Origin: Prescottella defluvii
GTDB lineage: Bacteria > Actinomycetota > Actinomycetes > Mycobacteriales > Mycobacteriaceae
Reading direction: 5' to 3'
DNA: 64,000 nucleotides
NCBI GenBank assembly: GCA_029690005.1
Contig: CP121458.1
Coordinates: 1,178,001 to 1,242,000, forward strand
The first letter of the stretch is position 1. Every line of letters begins with the position of its first letter. The position numbers and the translations under genes were made by a program. Below are positions 9,727 to 18,738 of the stretch, one piece after another. The notes beneath the pieces are model-generated. The model was not told where the DNA came from. It worked only from the letters and a program-made list of their open reading frames with translations, and searched no databases.

Positions 9727-10449
9727 ATGGGTACCGAAGCCGGGCACGAGTCGACTGCCGAGCAGGACCCCCGCAAGGCGCGGTCCCGGGCGCGGTTGCT
9801 CGACGCCGCGACGACCCTGCTCGCGAAGGGCGGCACCGAGGCGGTCACCATCGACGCCGTCACCAAGCTCGCGAAGGTGGCCCGCGCGACGCTGTACCGA
9901 CACTTCGACAGCGGCACCGAGTTGGTGGCCGCGGCGTTCGGGAAGCTGGTGGCGCCGGCCCCCGAGATCCCGGTCTCGGGCGACCTGCGTGAGCAGCTGA
10001 TCGAGCTGCTCACGGTCCAGGCCCGGATGATCGAGGACGCCCCGATGCACATCACCGCGCTGTGCTGGTTGGGGATGGGACCCGCGCTCGACCACTACTC
10101 GAGCGCGTCGGACCTCGACTCCGGCGACCGAAGCAGCGGCCGCGACCGGCCCGAGCTCAGATCGCTGCGCGAACACGTCGTCGTGCAGTACCGGGCGGCC
10201 TTCGACCGGGTCCTGGGCACGGACGAGGCGAGGGCGCTGCTGGGCGACTTCGACTACGACCTCGCGCTCGCGCAACTGGTCGGGCCGCTCGTCTTCACTC
10301 GGCTGGCGACCCTGGCACCGCTCGGTCCGGACGCGTGCGTGCGCATCGTCGACGACTTCCTCGCGGCCCGCTCCGCGGACCGCGCCGGGGGTGGGGGCAA
10401 CCCGGGCGAAGGCCGGACAGCGGTCGAGACCGACGGTACCGTGGCCTGA
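9727..10449 (+). CDS. TetR family transcriptional regulator
   Basis: 240 residues. The N-terminal HTH is clear: RSRARLLDAATTLLAKGG, then TIDAVTKLAKVARATLYRHFDSGTELVAAAF at about residues 40-70. The C-terminal ligand domain is diverged as usual. It is divergent from the DHA2 exporter (8089-9653), so it most likely represses that pump. The last 25 residues are low-complexity and Gly-rich. The small peptide gene at 10488 follows after 38 bp and may be cotranscribed. Confidence 0.88.
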   Translation: MGTEAGHESTAEQDPRKARSRARLLDAATTLLAKGGTEAVTIDAVTKLAKVARATLYRHFDSGTELVAAAFGKLVAPAPEIPVSGDLREQLIELLTVQARMIEDAPMHITALCWLGMGPALDHYSSASDLDSGDRSSGRDRPELRSLREHVVVQYRAAFDRVLGTDEARALLGDFDYDLALAQLVGPLVFTRLATLAPLGPDACVRIVDDFLAARSADRAGGGGNPGEGRTAVETDGTVA

Positions 10450-10487
10450 GTCGGGGATCGAGCGTCGTCACGAGGGAGGGAGACACG

Positions 10488-10592
10488 ATGATCACGAACG
10501 CACTCAACTGGATTCTCAATGTGGTCGGTTCCGGTTCGGCCGGCAGCAGCGGCTACCAGATTCCGCAGGGCAGCCTGCCGAACGGCAGCTGA
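10488..10592 (+). CDS. Small 34-residue peptide of unknown function
   Basis: ATG at 10488 follows GGGAGGGAGA by a few bases, a strong ribosome site, and the frame closes at TGA 10590-10592. The product starts with a short amphipathic helix (MITNALNWILNVVG) and ends in a Ser/Gly/Pro tail. No signal peptide or known domain is seen. It lies 38 bp after tetR and 3 bp before the convergent cyclase stop. It resembles in style, not clearly in sequence, the small leaderless peptides at 40091-40222 and 41366-41548. The coding call rests on the ribosome site and composition only. Confidence 0.55.
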   Translation: MITNALNWILNVVGSGSAGSSGYQIPQGSLPNGS

Positions 10593-10595
10593 CTC

Positions 10596-11647
10596 TCAGG
10601 CGTCCGCACCGGGTCCGGGCCGCAGCGCATACGCGCGCAGTCGGTTGTAGCCGCGGACCCGGAGCGGGCGCAGCGACCTGAGCTCCATCCCCGTGGCCTG
10701 CGCGCGATCCTCCCGCAGAGCCGCCGCGAGGTCCGCGTCGACGAGAACCGTGCCCGGCCGGGCCGCGGACGTCAGGCGGGCGGCGATGTTTACCACCGCA
10801 CCGAACAGGTCTCCGAAGCGCACCAGCACCTGGCCCAGCGCGAGCCCCACCCGCAGGTCGGGCAGACGCGGGTCCGTGCGCGTCGTCTCCTGCAGGGCCA
10901 GCGCGATCCGCGCGGCATCCGCGGCATGCTCGGCCGCGAACATCACTTCGTCGCCGACGTTCTTGATCACCCATCCTCCACCCTGCGCGATCGCGGCCGT
11001 CGTGCGTGATTCGAAGTCCTCGAGCAGCGCACTCAACTCGTCGACGCGGATCCGCCGAGTGAGGCTCGTGTAGCCGACCATGTCGGCGAATCCGACGACG
11101 AGCGTCCGGTGGGTGGTGTCCTCGCCGACACTGCCGGACCGACGTGCGGTTGCTGCAGCCAGGTGCCGACGCCACACATACGACTGGAGGGCCTCGACCG
11201 CGGGCAGCAGCTGCGACGTGAGTGTCCGACCGCGCCGCGCAACGAGTCCTCGTCGATCGTGTCCGCGCCGCCGTGAGCGGCCGCCAGTTCGTCGGCCAGA
11301 CGGGCGTTGAGTACCGCCACCTGCCACTCCGCCAGGCGGGACATCGACTGCCCCAACGCCCGGGTGGCCGCGACCGCGGCGTCGGCGGCGAGTGCCCCGC
11401 CGTCGACGAACCGCACGAGCGCCCGCAGTGCCGCGGCGTCGCTGTCGGTGAACATGACGGCGTCCGGATCCGTGTCGATCGCGAAGCCCATCGACACCCA
11501 CAGTCGCTGCGCGCGATCGAGGGAAACACCGGCGAGTTCGGCGACCTGTTCGCGGGTGTAGCGGCGCGGACCGCCGAGGAGGGTCTGCTCGACCTCGGCC
11601 TGGATGAGGCCGAGCACGGCCGGGTCGAGGTGCTCGGACAGTTCCAT
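10596..11647 (-). CDS. Class III adenylate cyclase with N-terminal regulatory domain
   Basis: The N-terminal 140 residues match the autoinhibitory domain of Rv1264/Rv2212-type mycobacterial cyclases (YTREQVAELAGVSLDRAQRLW). The C-terminal catalytic domain shows GFADMVGYTSLT with the first metal aspartate, WVIKNVGDEVMF with the substrate lysine and second metal aspartate, and FGAVVNIAARL with the transition-state Asn and Arg. All residues needed for activity appear present, and the Lys plus Asp pair fits ATP rather than GTP. In Rv1264 this N-domain senses pH; whether that applies here is inference. One frame break near 11220 lies between the domains. ATG at 11647. Confidence 0.87.
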
Positions 11648-11804
11648 GGCAGGCCCTCATTCCGTGTCGACCGCCCGACGATGAACCGGCGGGTCTGTTC
11701 TCGGGGATGTTTCTACCGCCTCCGGGCCCGCACCGGCTGTCGGAGGACTGTGGAAAAGTAGCCGATGCAAGAATTTTCCGTAGGTACTCAGGAGGAATCT
11801 CATC

Positions 11805-12583
11805 ATGCCGCCCCGCAGCCGCTCCGGTGTGTCGACGCCGGAACACCTCACCGCGGAGAACCTCGAAACGCTGGCTGAGGCCGTGGCCGAGGGCAAGCGC
11901 GCCACCGTCTATCTGCGCGAGGCCACTCCCAGCCTCGGAATCGAGGCCGGTTGCTCGGCGAAAGTCGTTTCGGTGGAAGGGAACACGGTCGTCATTCGCC
12001 CAAAGGGGTCAATGACGAACTGCCGTTCGAAGCGGAGGAGCTGCGCATGACGCGCACGGCGCCGAACCGGCCAAGCCCGCCCGGTCCGCCGCGTCGACGC
12101 CGGCGCCGCGCAAGACCGCACCGCGGACCGTCGCTTCCACGCCGGCCCCCGCCAAGACGTCGGCGCCCGAGCCGTCCGCCGCCCCGAAGCCGCCGGCCGC
12201 CCCGAAGCCGTCGGTCGCGCCCGTGCCGACTGTGGTGGCGACGCCGGCCCCATCCCCGGCGCCGGCCGTACTCCCGCCCCGCGTCGGCCCCGCGCCGTGC
12301 GAAGAAGCCGCAGGGCGGAGTGAGCGTCACGATCCACGCCGGTCCGGAGAACGAGTGGACGGTCACCGTCGCGCACGGCGCGAAACGTCCGAACAAGGCG
12401 GTTCCCGTCACCCCGGACGCGGTCGACCGCGCGATGCGTGAACTCGGCGAGCCCAGTGCGCTCGAGGCGGTCCAATCGGTCATTACCGCTGCTCGGGAGG
12501 CCGCAGAACAGCGGATTGCCGCATTGTCGCAGGAACTCGAGGACGCGCGGCGGGCCCTCGAAGCGCTCGGCGCGACGTCCTAG
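11805..12583 (+). CDS. Hypothetical protein with Pro/Ala/Lys-rich linker between two conserved ends
   Basis: ATG at 11805 follows AGGAGGAAT. The N-terminal 75 residues are well-behaved (AENLETLAEAVAEGKRATV, GNTVVIRPKGVNDELPF), the middle about 85 residues are Pro/Ala/Lys-rich, and the C-terminal 95 residues contain VSVTIHAGPENEWTVTVAHG and a final coiled-coil-like helix (EAAEQRIAALSQELEDARRALEAL). At least three frame breaks (near 12008, 12060 and 12270) hide the linker; the correct reading gives PAKPARSAASTPAP-type repeats. I recognise an actinobacterial conserved-hypothetical pattern but cannot assign function. It is divergent from the cyclase. Confidence 0.65.
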
Positions 12584-12768
12584 TCGGCGATTAGGTGACG
12601 ATCGGATCAAGGCCGCCCGGGGGCTGACTCCCGGGTGGGAAAGTGGCCGATAGAGTGTCCCGCCGCCTCGGGGTCAGAGCCTCGAGGAGTGCAGGCCAGT
12701 TTGGTTGCGCAGGCATGTGGGCGGTGATCGACCGAATGGCACATTCACAGCGCCAACCGGAGGACAAC

Positions 12769-13424
12769 ATGCTCAAGCGACTTTCCTTGATCTTCGCGGC
12801 ACTGGCGGTCATCGCCGCCACTCTCGGGATCGGGACCGCCACCGCCGCGCCGCCGAAGGCGGTCATGGGTGGCGGGTCCGGATCGTGATCGACAACATGT
12901 ACGAGTGCACGCTCACCACCATCGGGCACGACAACGCCGGGCGGCTCGTCGGCATCACCGCCGGGCACTGCGGTGAGGCCGGCTCGACGGTGGTCCCGGA
13001 GGCCGTTCCCGACGCGGGCGTCGTGGGGCGGTTCGTGGTGTCCAACCACAACTACGACTATGCGGTCATCGAGTTCGATCCCGCAAAGGTCACGCCGGTG
13101 AACACGATCGGGGAGGTCACCATCACCGACATCGGCAAGCCGGCCCAGTTCCCGGCGGTCGCGTGCAAGCAGGGACGCACCACCGGGCACACGTGCGGCG
13201 TCGTCTACGGCGACCTGCTGCAGTCGCAGGAGACGTGGACTCGAGATGTGCGTCATCGAGGGCGACTCGGGATCACCGGTCGTCGTCGGTACGACGCTGG
13301 TCGCCATGGTGAACGCGTATCTCGGGGTGGCGTGCGTCGGTCCCGAACTCGGCACCGACATGGTCTCGATCATCAACGACATCAACGCGACCGGCGGGGT
13401 GGGGCCGGCTACCGACCTATCTGA
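12769..13424 (+). CDS. Secreted trypsin-like (S1) serine protease
   Basis: ATG at 12769 follows a GGAGGA site and starts a clear signal peptide (MLKRLSLIFAALAVIAATLG, cleavage after TATA-A). The catalytic triad is visible as TAGHC (His), NYDYAVIEFD (Asp) and GDSGSPV (Ser). The frame is lost near 12885, near 13235 and probably near 13400 in a G-run. The stop at 13422-13424 is my choice because reading on would run through ilvD antisense. About 215 residues is normal for small actinobacterial S1 proteases. The target is unknown. It faces ilvD. Confidence 0.78.
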
Positions 13425-13429
13425 TCCGG

Positions 13430-13480
13430 CCTCCGACGGCGGCGTCGCCGAAAGCTCACCCGCACACGGCGCCGTCGGAG
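13430..13480. terminator. Stem-loop at protease/ilvD convergence
   Basis: Perfect 12-bp arms (13430-13441 and 13469-13480) flank a 27-nt loop. The right arm lies within the last codons of ilvD. The position between convergent genes suggests a terminator, though there is no T-run. Confidence 0.4.
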
Positions 13481-15210
13481 GCGGACCCGACGAGCTTGGT
13501 GTACTTGGCCAGGACACCGCGCGTGTAGCGCGGAGGCAGGGGCTCCCATCCGCTGCGGCGGGTGGCGAGCTCCTTCTCGTCGACCAGCAGGTCGAGAACG
13601 CCGTTCGCGACGTCGAGCCGAATCCGGTCGCCGTCGCGAACGAACGCGATCGGCCCGGCGTCCACCGCCTCGGGCGCGACGTGCCCGACACGCAGGCCGG
13701 TGGTGCCGCCGGAGAACCGGCCGTCGGTCAGCAGCAGCACGTCCTTGCCGAGGCCGGCACCCTTGATCGCGGCGGTGATCGCCAGCATCTCCCGCATACC
13801 GGGCCCACCCTTGGGGCCCTCGTAGCGGATCACGACGACGTCGCCGGCCGTGACGGTGCCGTCCTCGAGGGCGTCCATGGCGGCGCGCTCCCGATCGAAA
13901 ACCCGTGCGGTGCCCTCGAACACGGACGAATCGAACCCGGCGGACTTGACCACCGCGCCGCCCGGTGCGAGTGATCCCTTCAGGATCGTGATGCCGCCGG
14001 TCGGATGGATCGGGGACGTGAGCGCTCGCAGCACCTTCCCGTCCGGGTCGGGCGGGGCGATCTCGGCGAGGTTCTCGGCGAGGGTGCGGCCGGTGACCGT
14101 GAGGCAGTCGCCGTGCAGCAGTCCGGCGTCGAGCAGCGCCTTCATGATCACCGGCACGCCGCCGATGCGGTCGACGTCGATCATGACGTGCCGGCCGAAC
14201 GGTTTGACGTCCGCCAAGTGCGGGACGCGCGCGCCGACGCGGGCGAAGTCGTCGAGCGTGAGCGGCACCTCGGCCTCGTGCGCGATCGCGAGCAGGTGCA
14301 GCACCGCGTTGGTGGAGCCGCCGAATGCCATGACGACGGCGATCGCGTTCTCGAACGCCTCCTTGGTGAGGATGTCGGCGGTGGTGATCCCGCGGCGCAG
14401 CAGCTCCACCACGGCCTGCCCGCTGCGGCGGGCGAATCCGTCACGCCGCCGATCGGTGGCCGGGGGAGCGGCGCTGCCGGGCAGTGACATTCCGAGTGCC
14501 TCCGCGGCGCACGCCATCGTGTTCGCGGTGTACATGCCGCCGCACGCGCCCTCGCCGGGACAGATCGCCCGTTCGATGGCGTCGACGTCCTCGCGGCTCA
14601 TCAGGCCGCGCGAGCACGCGCCGACGGCCTCGAACGCGTCGATGATCGTCACTTCCTTCTCGGTGCCGTCGGACAGTTTCGCGACGCCGGGCAGGATCGA
14701 CCCGGCGTAGAGGAACACGTTCGCGAGGTTCAGGCGCGCCGCCGCCATGAGCATCCCGGGCAGCGACTTGTCGCACCCGGCCAACAGGACCGATCCGTCG
14801 AGCCGTTCGGCCTGCATCACCGTCTCGACGCTGTCGGCGATCACCTCCCGCGACACGAGCGAGAAGTGCATGCCCTCGTGCCCCATCGAGATGCCGTCCG
14901 AGACGGAGATGGTGCCGAACTCGAGCGGGTAGCCGCCGGCGGCGAACACCCCGTCCTTGCACGCGTCCGCCAGCCGGTCGAGGGACAGGTTGCACGGGGT
15001 GATCTCGTTCCACGACGACCCGATGCCGATCTGCGGCTTGTCCAGTCGTCGTCGCCCATGCCGACGGCCCGCAGCATCCCGCGGGCGGCGGTCTTCTCGA
15101 AGCCCGTCCGTGACGTCTCGACTGCGCGGCTTGATGTCCGGGTGTTCTGCGAGGTGGTCACGGCGCTGCTCCCAACGATCGATCGTCACGGATGGCGTGC
15201 TCTGGTCCAT
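13456..15210 (-). CDS. ilvD: Dihydroxy-acid dehydratase
   Basis: Catalyses dehydration of 2,3-dihydroxy acids to 2-keto acids in valine, leucine and isoleucine synthesis. Cluster-ligand and active-site blocks are all present: [34 protein letters not shown], then TDGRFSGG and the C-terminal [11 protein letters not shown]. Near the N-terminus the frame is lost at about 15105 and regained at about 15046; the stretch between should read [16 protein letters not shown]. The exact start is uncertain because of this; ATG at 15210 is the longest. The full length of about 570-585 residues is normal. It stands alone rather than in an ilv operon. Confidence 0.92.
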   Translation of the reverse strand: MDQSTPSVTIDRWEQRRDHLAEHPDIKPRSRDVTDGLREDRRPRDAAGRRHGRRRLDKPQIGIGSSWNEITPCNLSLDRLADACKDGVFAAGGYPLEFGTISVSDGISMGHEGMHFSLVSREVIADSVETVMQAERLDGSVLLAGCDKSLPGMLMAAARLNLANVFLYAGSILPGVAKLSDGTEKEVTIIDAFEAVGACSRGLMSREDVDAIERAICPGEGACGGMYTANTMACAAEALGMSLPGSAAPPATDRRRDGFARRSGQAVVELLRRGITTADILTKEAFENAIAVVMAFGGSTNAVLHLLAIAHEAEVPLTLDDFARVGARVPHLADVKPFGRHVMIDVDRIGGVPVIMKALLDAGLLHGDCLTVTGRTLAENLAEIAPPDPDGKVLRALTSPIHPTGGITILKGSLAPGGAVVKSAGFDSSVFEGTARVFDRERAAMDALEDGTVTAGDVVVIRYEGPKGGPGMREMLAITAAIKGAGLGKDVLLLTDGRFSGGTTGLRVGHVAPEAVDAGPIAFVRDGDRIRLDVANGVLDLLVDEKELATRRSGWEPLPPRYTRGVLAKYTKLVGSASDGAVCG

Positions 15211-15279
15211 GTAACCACCGGACCGGACGCGACGGGACGTCTCCGGCGAAGGAGGCGCACCGTCGACACCGGACGGACG

Positions 15280-16911
15280 TCAGGCGAGCTCGGCCGTCGT
15301 GGTGAAGCCGCGGTAGCCGTCGGCCGCGATCTGTGCGCACAGGCTGCGGTAGGTGCCGACGCCGCCGAGGTACGGCATGAAGATGCGGGGCTTGCCCGGC
15401 ACGTTGGCGCCGAGGTACCAGGAGTCGGCCCGCGTGTAGAGGCTGGGCTCCGCGATGGCGGTGACGTGCTCGACCCACTGGTCCTGCGCCGCCGCCGTCG
15501 CCTCCGCGAACCGGGCGCCGGTGCTGCGCATGTGGTCGAGGTAGCCGACCACCCATTCGACGTGCTGTTCGATCGAGACCACCACGTTCGAGAGCACCGA
15601 CGGGCTGCCGGGCCCCGCCACCACGAACAGGTTCGGGAACCCGGCGACCGCGACGCCGAGGTAGGTGCGCGGGCCCGCCTCCCAGGTCTCGCTCAGCGTG
15701 ACGCCACCTCGACCGCGGATGTCGATCGCGCCCACTGCGCCGGTCATCGCGTCGAATCCGGTGGCGTAGACGATCACGTCGAGTTCGTGCAGGCCGGTGT
15801 CGGTGCGGATGCCCTCGGGGACGATCCTCTCGATCGGGGTCGCGCGCAGATCGACGAGGTCGACGTTGTCGCGGTTGTACGTCTCGTAGTAGTCGGTGCC
15901 GATGCACACGCGCTTGGTTCCCAGCGGATAACCTCGGGGGCACAGCGCTTCGGCGGTGGCGGGGTCGGTGACCGTCTCGCGGATCTTGGAGCGCACGAAC
16001 TCGGCGGCCGTCTCGTTGGCCGTGGCGTCCATCATGATGTCACCGAACGTGGTCTGGAAGGCGAGCCCACCTGCAGCCCAGCGGGTCTCGTACTCCTTGT
16101 CCCGGACCTCGGGTGCGGTCTCGAAGTGCGAGACCGACCGGCGCCGGAGGATCCAGCCGCCGTGTGACTCGCGCTGCAGCTGTCGCCGCGCCGGATAGTC
16201 GGCCTTGATCTCGGCGAGTTCCCCGGGGCCGAGGGGCCGGTTGCGGGCCGGGATGACGAATCCCGCGGTCCGCTGGAAGACCGTCAGCTCCGCGGCCTCG
16301 TCCGCGATCAACGGGATCGCCTGCACGCCAGACGAACCGGTGCCGATGACACCTACCCGCTTACCGGTGAAGTCGACGCCGTTCGCCGGCCAGTGCGCGG
16401 TGTGGTGGACCTCGCCCGCGAACGTGTCGCGGCCGTCGATGTCGGGGAGTCGTGCGGCCGAGAGCGGTCCGGTGGCCATGACGGTCCAGCGCGCGGTGAC
16501 GATATCGGTGTGGCCGCCGCTGTCGGTGCCGATCGTCCACAGCCCGGACGTCTCGTCGAAGTGCGCCGACGTCACCCGGGTGCCGAACGTGATGTCCTCG
16601 CGCAGCCCGAACCGATCGGCGACGTGCTCGAGGTAGCGCAGGATCTCCGGCTGCGCGGGGAAGCGTTCGGTCCACTCCCAGTCCTGCTGCAGTGCGTCGT
16701 CGAACGAGTACGAGTAGTCGGCGCTGTCGACGTCGCAGCGGGCACCCGGGTAGCGATTCCAGTACCACGTGCCGCCCACGCCGTCGCCGGCCTCGAACAG
16801 TCGCACGGACACTCCGCGTTGCCGAAGACGGTGCAGCGTGTACAGACCGGCGAATCCGGCACCCACGACGACGACTTCGTAGGTGGGCTCGGGAGGTGCG
16901 GTGTTCGGCAT
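15280..16911 (-). CDS. Flavin monooxygenase, Baeyer-Villiger type
   Basis: 543 residues. An N-terminal FAD-binding GAGFAG lies near residue 16 and a second NADPH-binding GTGSSG near residue 190. Between them is the Baeyer-Villiger fingerprint FAGEVHHTAHWP, matching FxGxxxHxxxWP. The order of domains and length match cyclohexanone/phenylacetone monooxygenase relatives, which turn ketones into esters or lactones with NADPH and O2. It is divergent from the TetR gene at 17009. An HSL-type esterase and an amidohydrolase follow that TetR, so a ketone-to-ester-to-hydrolysis route is a reasonable inference. Confidence 0.9.
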   Translation of the reverse strand: MPNTAPPEPTYEVVVVGAGFAGLYTLHRLRQRGVSVRLFEAGDGVGGTWYWNRYPGARCDVDSADYSYSFDDALQQDWEWTERFPAQPEILRYLEHVADRFGLREDITFGTRVTSAHFDETSGLWTIGTDSGGHTDIVTARWTVMATGPLSAARLPDIDGRDTFAGEVHHTAHWPANGVDFTGKRVGVIGTGSSGVQAIPLIADEAAELTVFQRTAGFVIPARNRPLGPGELAEIKADYPARRQLQRESHGGWILRRRSVSHFETAPEVRDKEYETRWAAGGLAFQTTFGDIMMDATANETAAEFVRSKIRETVTDPATAEALCPRGYPLGTKRVCIGTDYYETYNRDNVDLVDLRATPIERIVPEGIRTDTGLHELDVIVYATGFDAMTGAVGAIDIRGRGGVTLSETWEAGPRTYLGVAVAGFPNLFVVAGPGSPSVLSNVVVSIEQHVEWVVGYLDHMRSTGARFAEATAAAQDQWVEHVTAIAEPSLYTRADSWYLGANVPGKPRIFMPYLGGVGTYRSLCAQIAADGYRGFTTTAELA

Positions 16912-16970
16912 GGAGGGTGACCTCGTTTCGTGGTGGGAGGGAGGGGTGCCAGTAGCATCAGTGCAGGTAT

Positions 16971-16987
16971 CCCGCCGATCGGGCGGG
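16971..16987. promoter_or_regulatory. Near-palindrome in BVMO/tetR divergent region
   Basis: CCCGCCGATCGGGCGGG has complementary arms with a one-base bulge and lies 22 bp before the tetR start. It could be an operator or merely GC-rich chance. Confidence 0.25.
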
Positions 16988-17008
16988 TGCGACGGGAGGC
17001 AGACGAGC

Positions 17009-17635
17009 GTGGGTGCAGGCGATCCGGACCGGTCGGACAGGCCGACGGTGCTCGACCCGGCGTCGTTGCCGAAGGGCCAGCGGGAGCGGCGGCAGCGCAT
17101 CATCGACGCGGCCGGTGAACTCCTCGTGGCGGACGACTTCGAGCGCATCCAGATCCGGGACGTCGCCGAGCGTTCGGGAGTCGCGCTCGGCACCGTGTAC
17201 CGGTACTTCGCGTCCAAGGAGCACCTCTACGCGGCGGTCCTCCGGGACTGGTCGGCGAGCGATCCGATCAAGCATCAGGGCGCACCCGACCCGGATCTCC
17301 CACCGGCCGAGCGAATCCGGATCCGCCTGCACCACTCGGTCCACCGGTTCGAGGAGTTCCCGACCTACCTGCGCCTGCAGAACGTGCTGCGCCAGTCCAC
17401 GGACCCGGTCGTGTGCGCGCTGTTCGCCGAGTTCTCCGCACAGGCGCTCGAGTCCTATCGGGCGCAGTTGTTCGACCTCCCGGACGGGGACGCGTCGGAC
17501 ATCGTCGCCGTCGTGACCGCCGTCCTCACGCACGAACTGCTTCTGTTCGGGCTGGGCCGGCAGGACATCGCTGAGGTTCATCGCCTCCTCGATCGCACGG
17601 TGGACATGGTTTTCGCGCTGGACCCGAGGGACTGA
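17009..17635 (+). CDS. TetR family transcriptional regulator (KstR-like HTH)
   Basis: Start chosen as GTG 17009 with GGGAGG 9 bp upstream. The HTH is KGQRERRQRIIDAAGELL followed by IQIRDVAERSGVALGTVYRYFASKEHLYAAV, close in style to KstR-type TetR proteins that answer to acyl-CoA or steroid ligands. It is divergent from the monooxygenase and 122 bp upstream of the esterase. The two palindromes at 17710-17755 ahead of the esterase are candidate binding sites. The ligand is not knowable from sequence. Confidence 0.85.
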   Translation: MGAGDPDRSDRPTVLDPASLPKGQRERRQRIIDAAGELLVADDFERIQIRDVAERSGVALGTVYRYFASKEHLYAAVLRDWSASDPIKHQGAPDPDLPPAERIRIRLHHSVHRFEEFPTYLRLQNVLRQSTDPVVCALFAEFSAQALESYRAQLFDLPDGDASDIVAVVTAVLTHELLLFGLGRQDIAEVHRLLDRTVDMVFALDPRD

Positions 17636-17709
17636 GAAGGCCACCCGCCGAGCGCGAGACATCAAGACCCGCAAGCGAAGTCCGGAGCTCCGTGGTCCGT
17701 GGACCGAAC

Positions 17710-17755
17710 CGGATGTGACCGTTGTCATATCCGAAGACTAGAGTTAGATTCTAGT
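17710..17755. promoter_or_regulatory. Two palindromic sites in front of the esterase gene
   Basis: Site A, 17710-17733, has 10-bp arms CGGATGTGAC and GTCATATCCG around CGTT, with one mismatch. Site B, 17737-17755, has perfect arms ACTAGA and TCTAGT around a 7-bp spacer and ends two bases before the ATG at 17758. They are adjacent but unlike each other. A TetR protein of the neighbouring gene is the natural candidate for one of them; a second regulator may use the other. Confidence 0.6.
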
Positions 17756-17757
17756 TC

Positions 17758-18738
17758 ATGACAAGTGGTGTGGAGGAAGCCCGAGCAGGACTGGACCCCG
17801 CCCTGCGGGCGGTGGCCGACGCCGTGGCCGGATCGGGGTTGCCGCCGATGGTCGAACTCGACCCGGACGGCGCGCGGCAGCGGATCCGCGGGGCGCTGCA
17901 GTCGTGCGCGGCCGGACCCGAGGTCGACACGGTCACGATGCGTTCCGTCGGTGAGCACGCGACGGTGCGGATCTTCCGCCCCCTCGCCCGCGAGGCCGTC
18001 GGAACCGTCGTCCACTTCCACGGGGGCGGTTGGGTGACCGGGGATCTCGATTACGCCGACGCGACCTGCCGGACCATCGCCGACCGGTCCGGGGCCGCGG
18101 TCGTCAGCGTGGACTACCGACTCGCGCCGGAGGCTCGGTTCCCCGCCGCGGTCGACGACGCGATGGATGTGTTGCGCTGGGTGGCAGCCGGATCCGAGGG
18201 GCTGGACCCGCGCATCGTGGTGGCGGGCGACAGTGCGGGCGGGAATCTGGCGGCGGTCTGTACCCACCTCGCGCGCGGCGACGATCGCATCGAGCTGGTC
18301 GGCCAGGTACTCGTCTACCCGGTGGTCGACGTGGACCTGAGCCGCGACTCCTACGCCGCCAACTCCGGAATCTTCCTCGGCGCCAGGGAGATGCAGTGGT
18401 TTCTCGACCACTACTGCCCCGACGTGGCCCAGCGGACGTCGCCGCTACTGGCCCCGCTCCGGGCGCCCGACCTGTCGTCGTTGCCGCCTGCCGTCGTGGT
18501 GGTCGGCGGCCACGATCCACTCCTCGACGAGGGCGTCGAGTACGCCGAGCGACTCGCCGCGAGCGGTGTGCCCGTCGAACTGCTGCGGTACCCCACCCTG
18601 CCGCACGGGTTTCTGCAGTTCACCGCGGTCTCGCCGGCGTCGGCGGCCGCTGTCGCCGAGATCGCGGCGGCCACCGCGAGGCTTCTCGAAGAGGCTGCTG
18701 CACAGACGGACTCGACTACGGGAGGTGCTCATGCATGA
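17758..18738 (+). CDS. Alpha/beta hydrolase, hormone-sensitive lipase (HSL) family
   Basis: 326 residues with the HSL family oxyanion motif HGGGW (near residue 89), the nucleophile elbow GDSAGG, the acid in the region [10 protein letters not shown] and the catalytic His in LPHGFLQF. These enzymes hydrolyse esters or lactones of short to medium chain in the cytoplasm. It overlaps the next gene by 8 bp, so translation is coupled. A Baeyer-Villiger monooxygenase next door would make such esters. Good ATG start directly after the palindromes at 17710-17755. Confidence 0.9.
   Translation: MTSGVEEARAGLDPALRAVADAVAGSGLPPMVELDPDGARQRIRGALQSCAAGPEVDTVTMRSVGEHATVRIFRPLAREAVGTVVHFHGGGWVTGDLDYADATCRTIADRSGAAVVSVDYRLAPEARFPAAVDDAMDVLRWVAAGSEGLDPRIVVAGDSAGGNLAAVCTHLARGDDRIELVGQVLVYPVVDVDLSRDSYAANSGIFLGAREMQWFLDHYCPDVAQRTSPLLAPLRAPDLSSLPPAVVVVGGHDPLLDEGVEYAERLAASGVPVELLRYPTLPHGFLQFTAVSPASAAAVAEIAAATARLLEEAAAQTDSTTGGAHA

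Noticed and set aside
12643..12768. Upstream extension of the serine protease from a GTG or ATG near 12643-12715
   Set aside because: The ATG at 12769 has the ribosome site and starts directly at the signal peptide.
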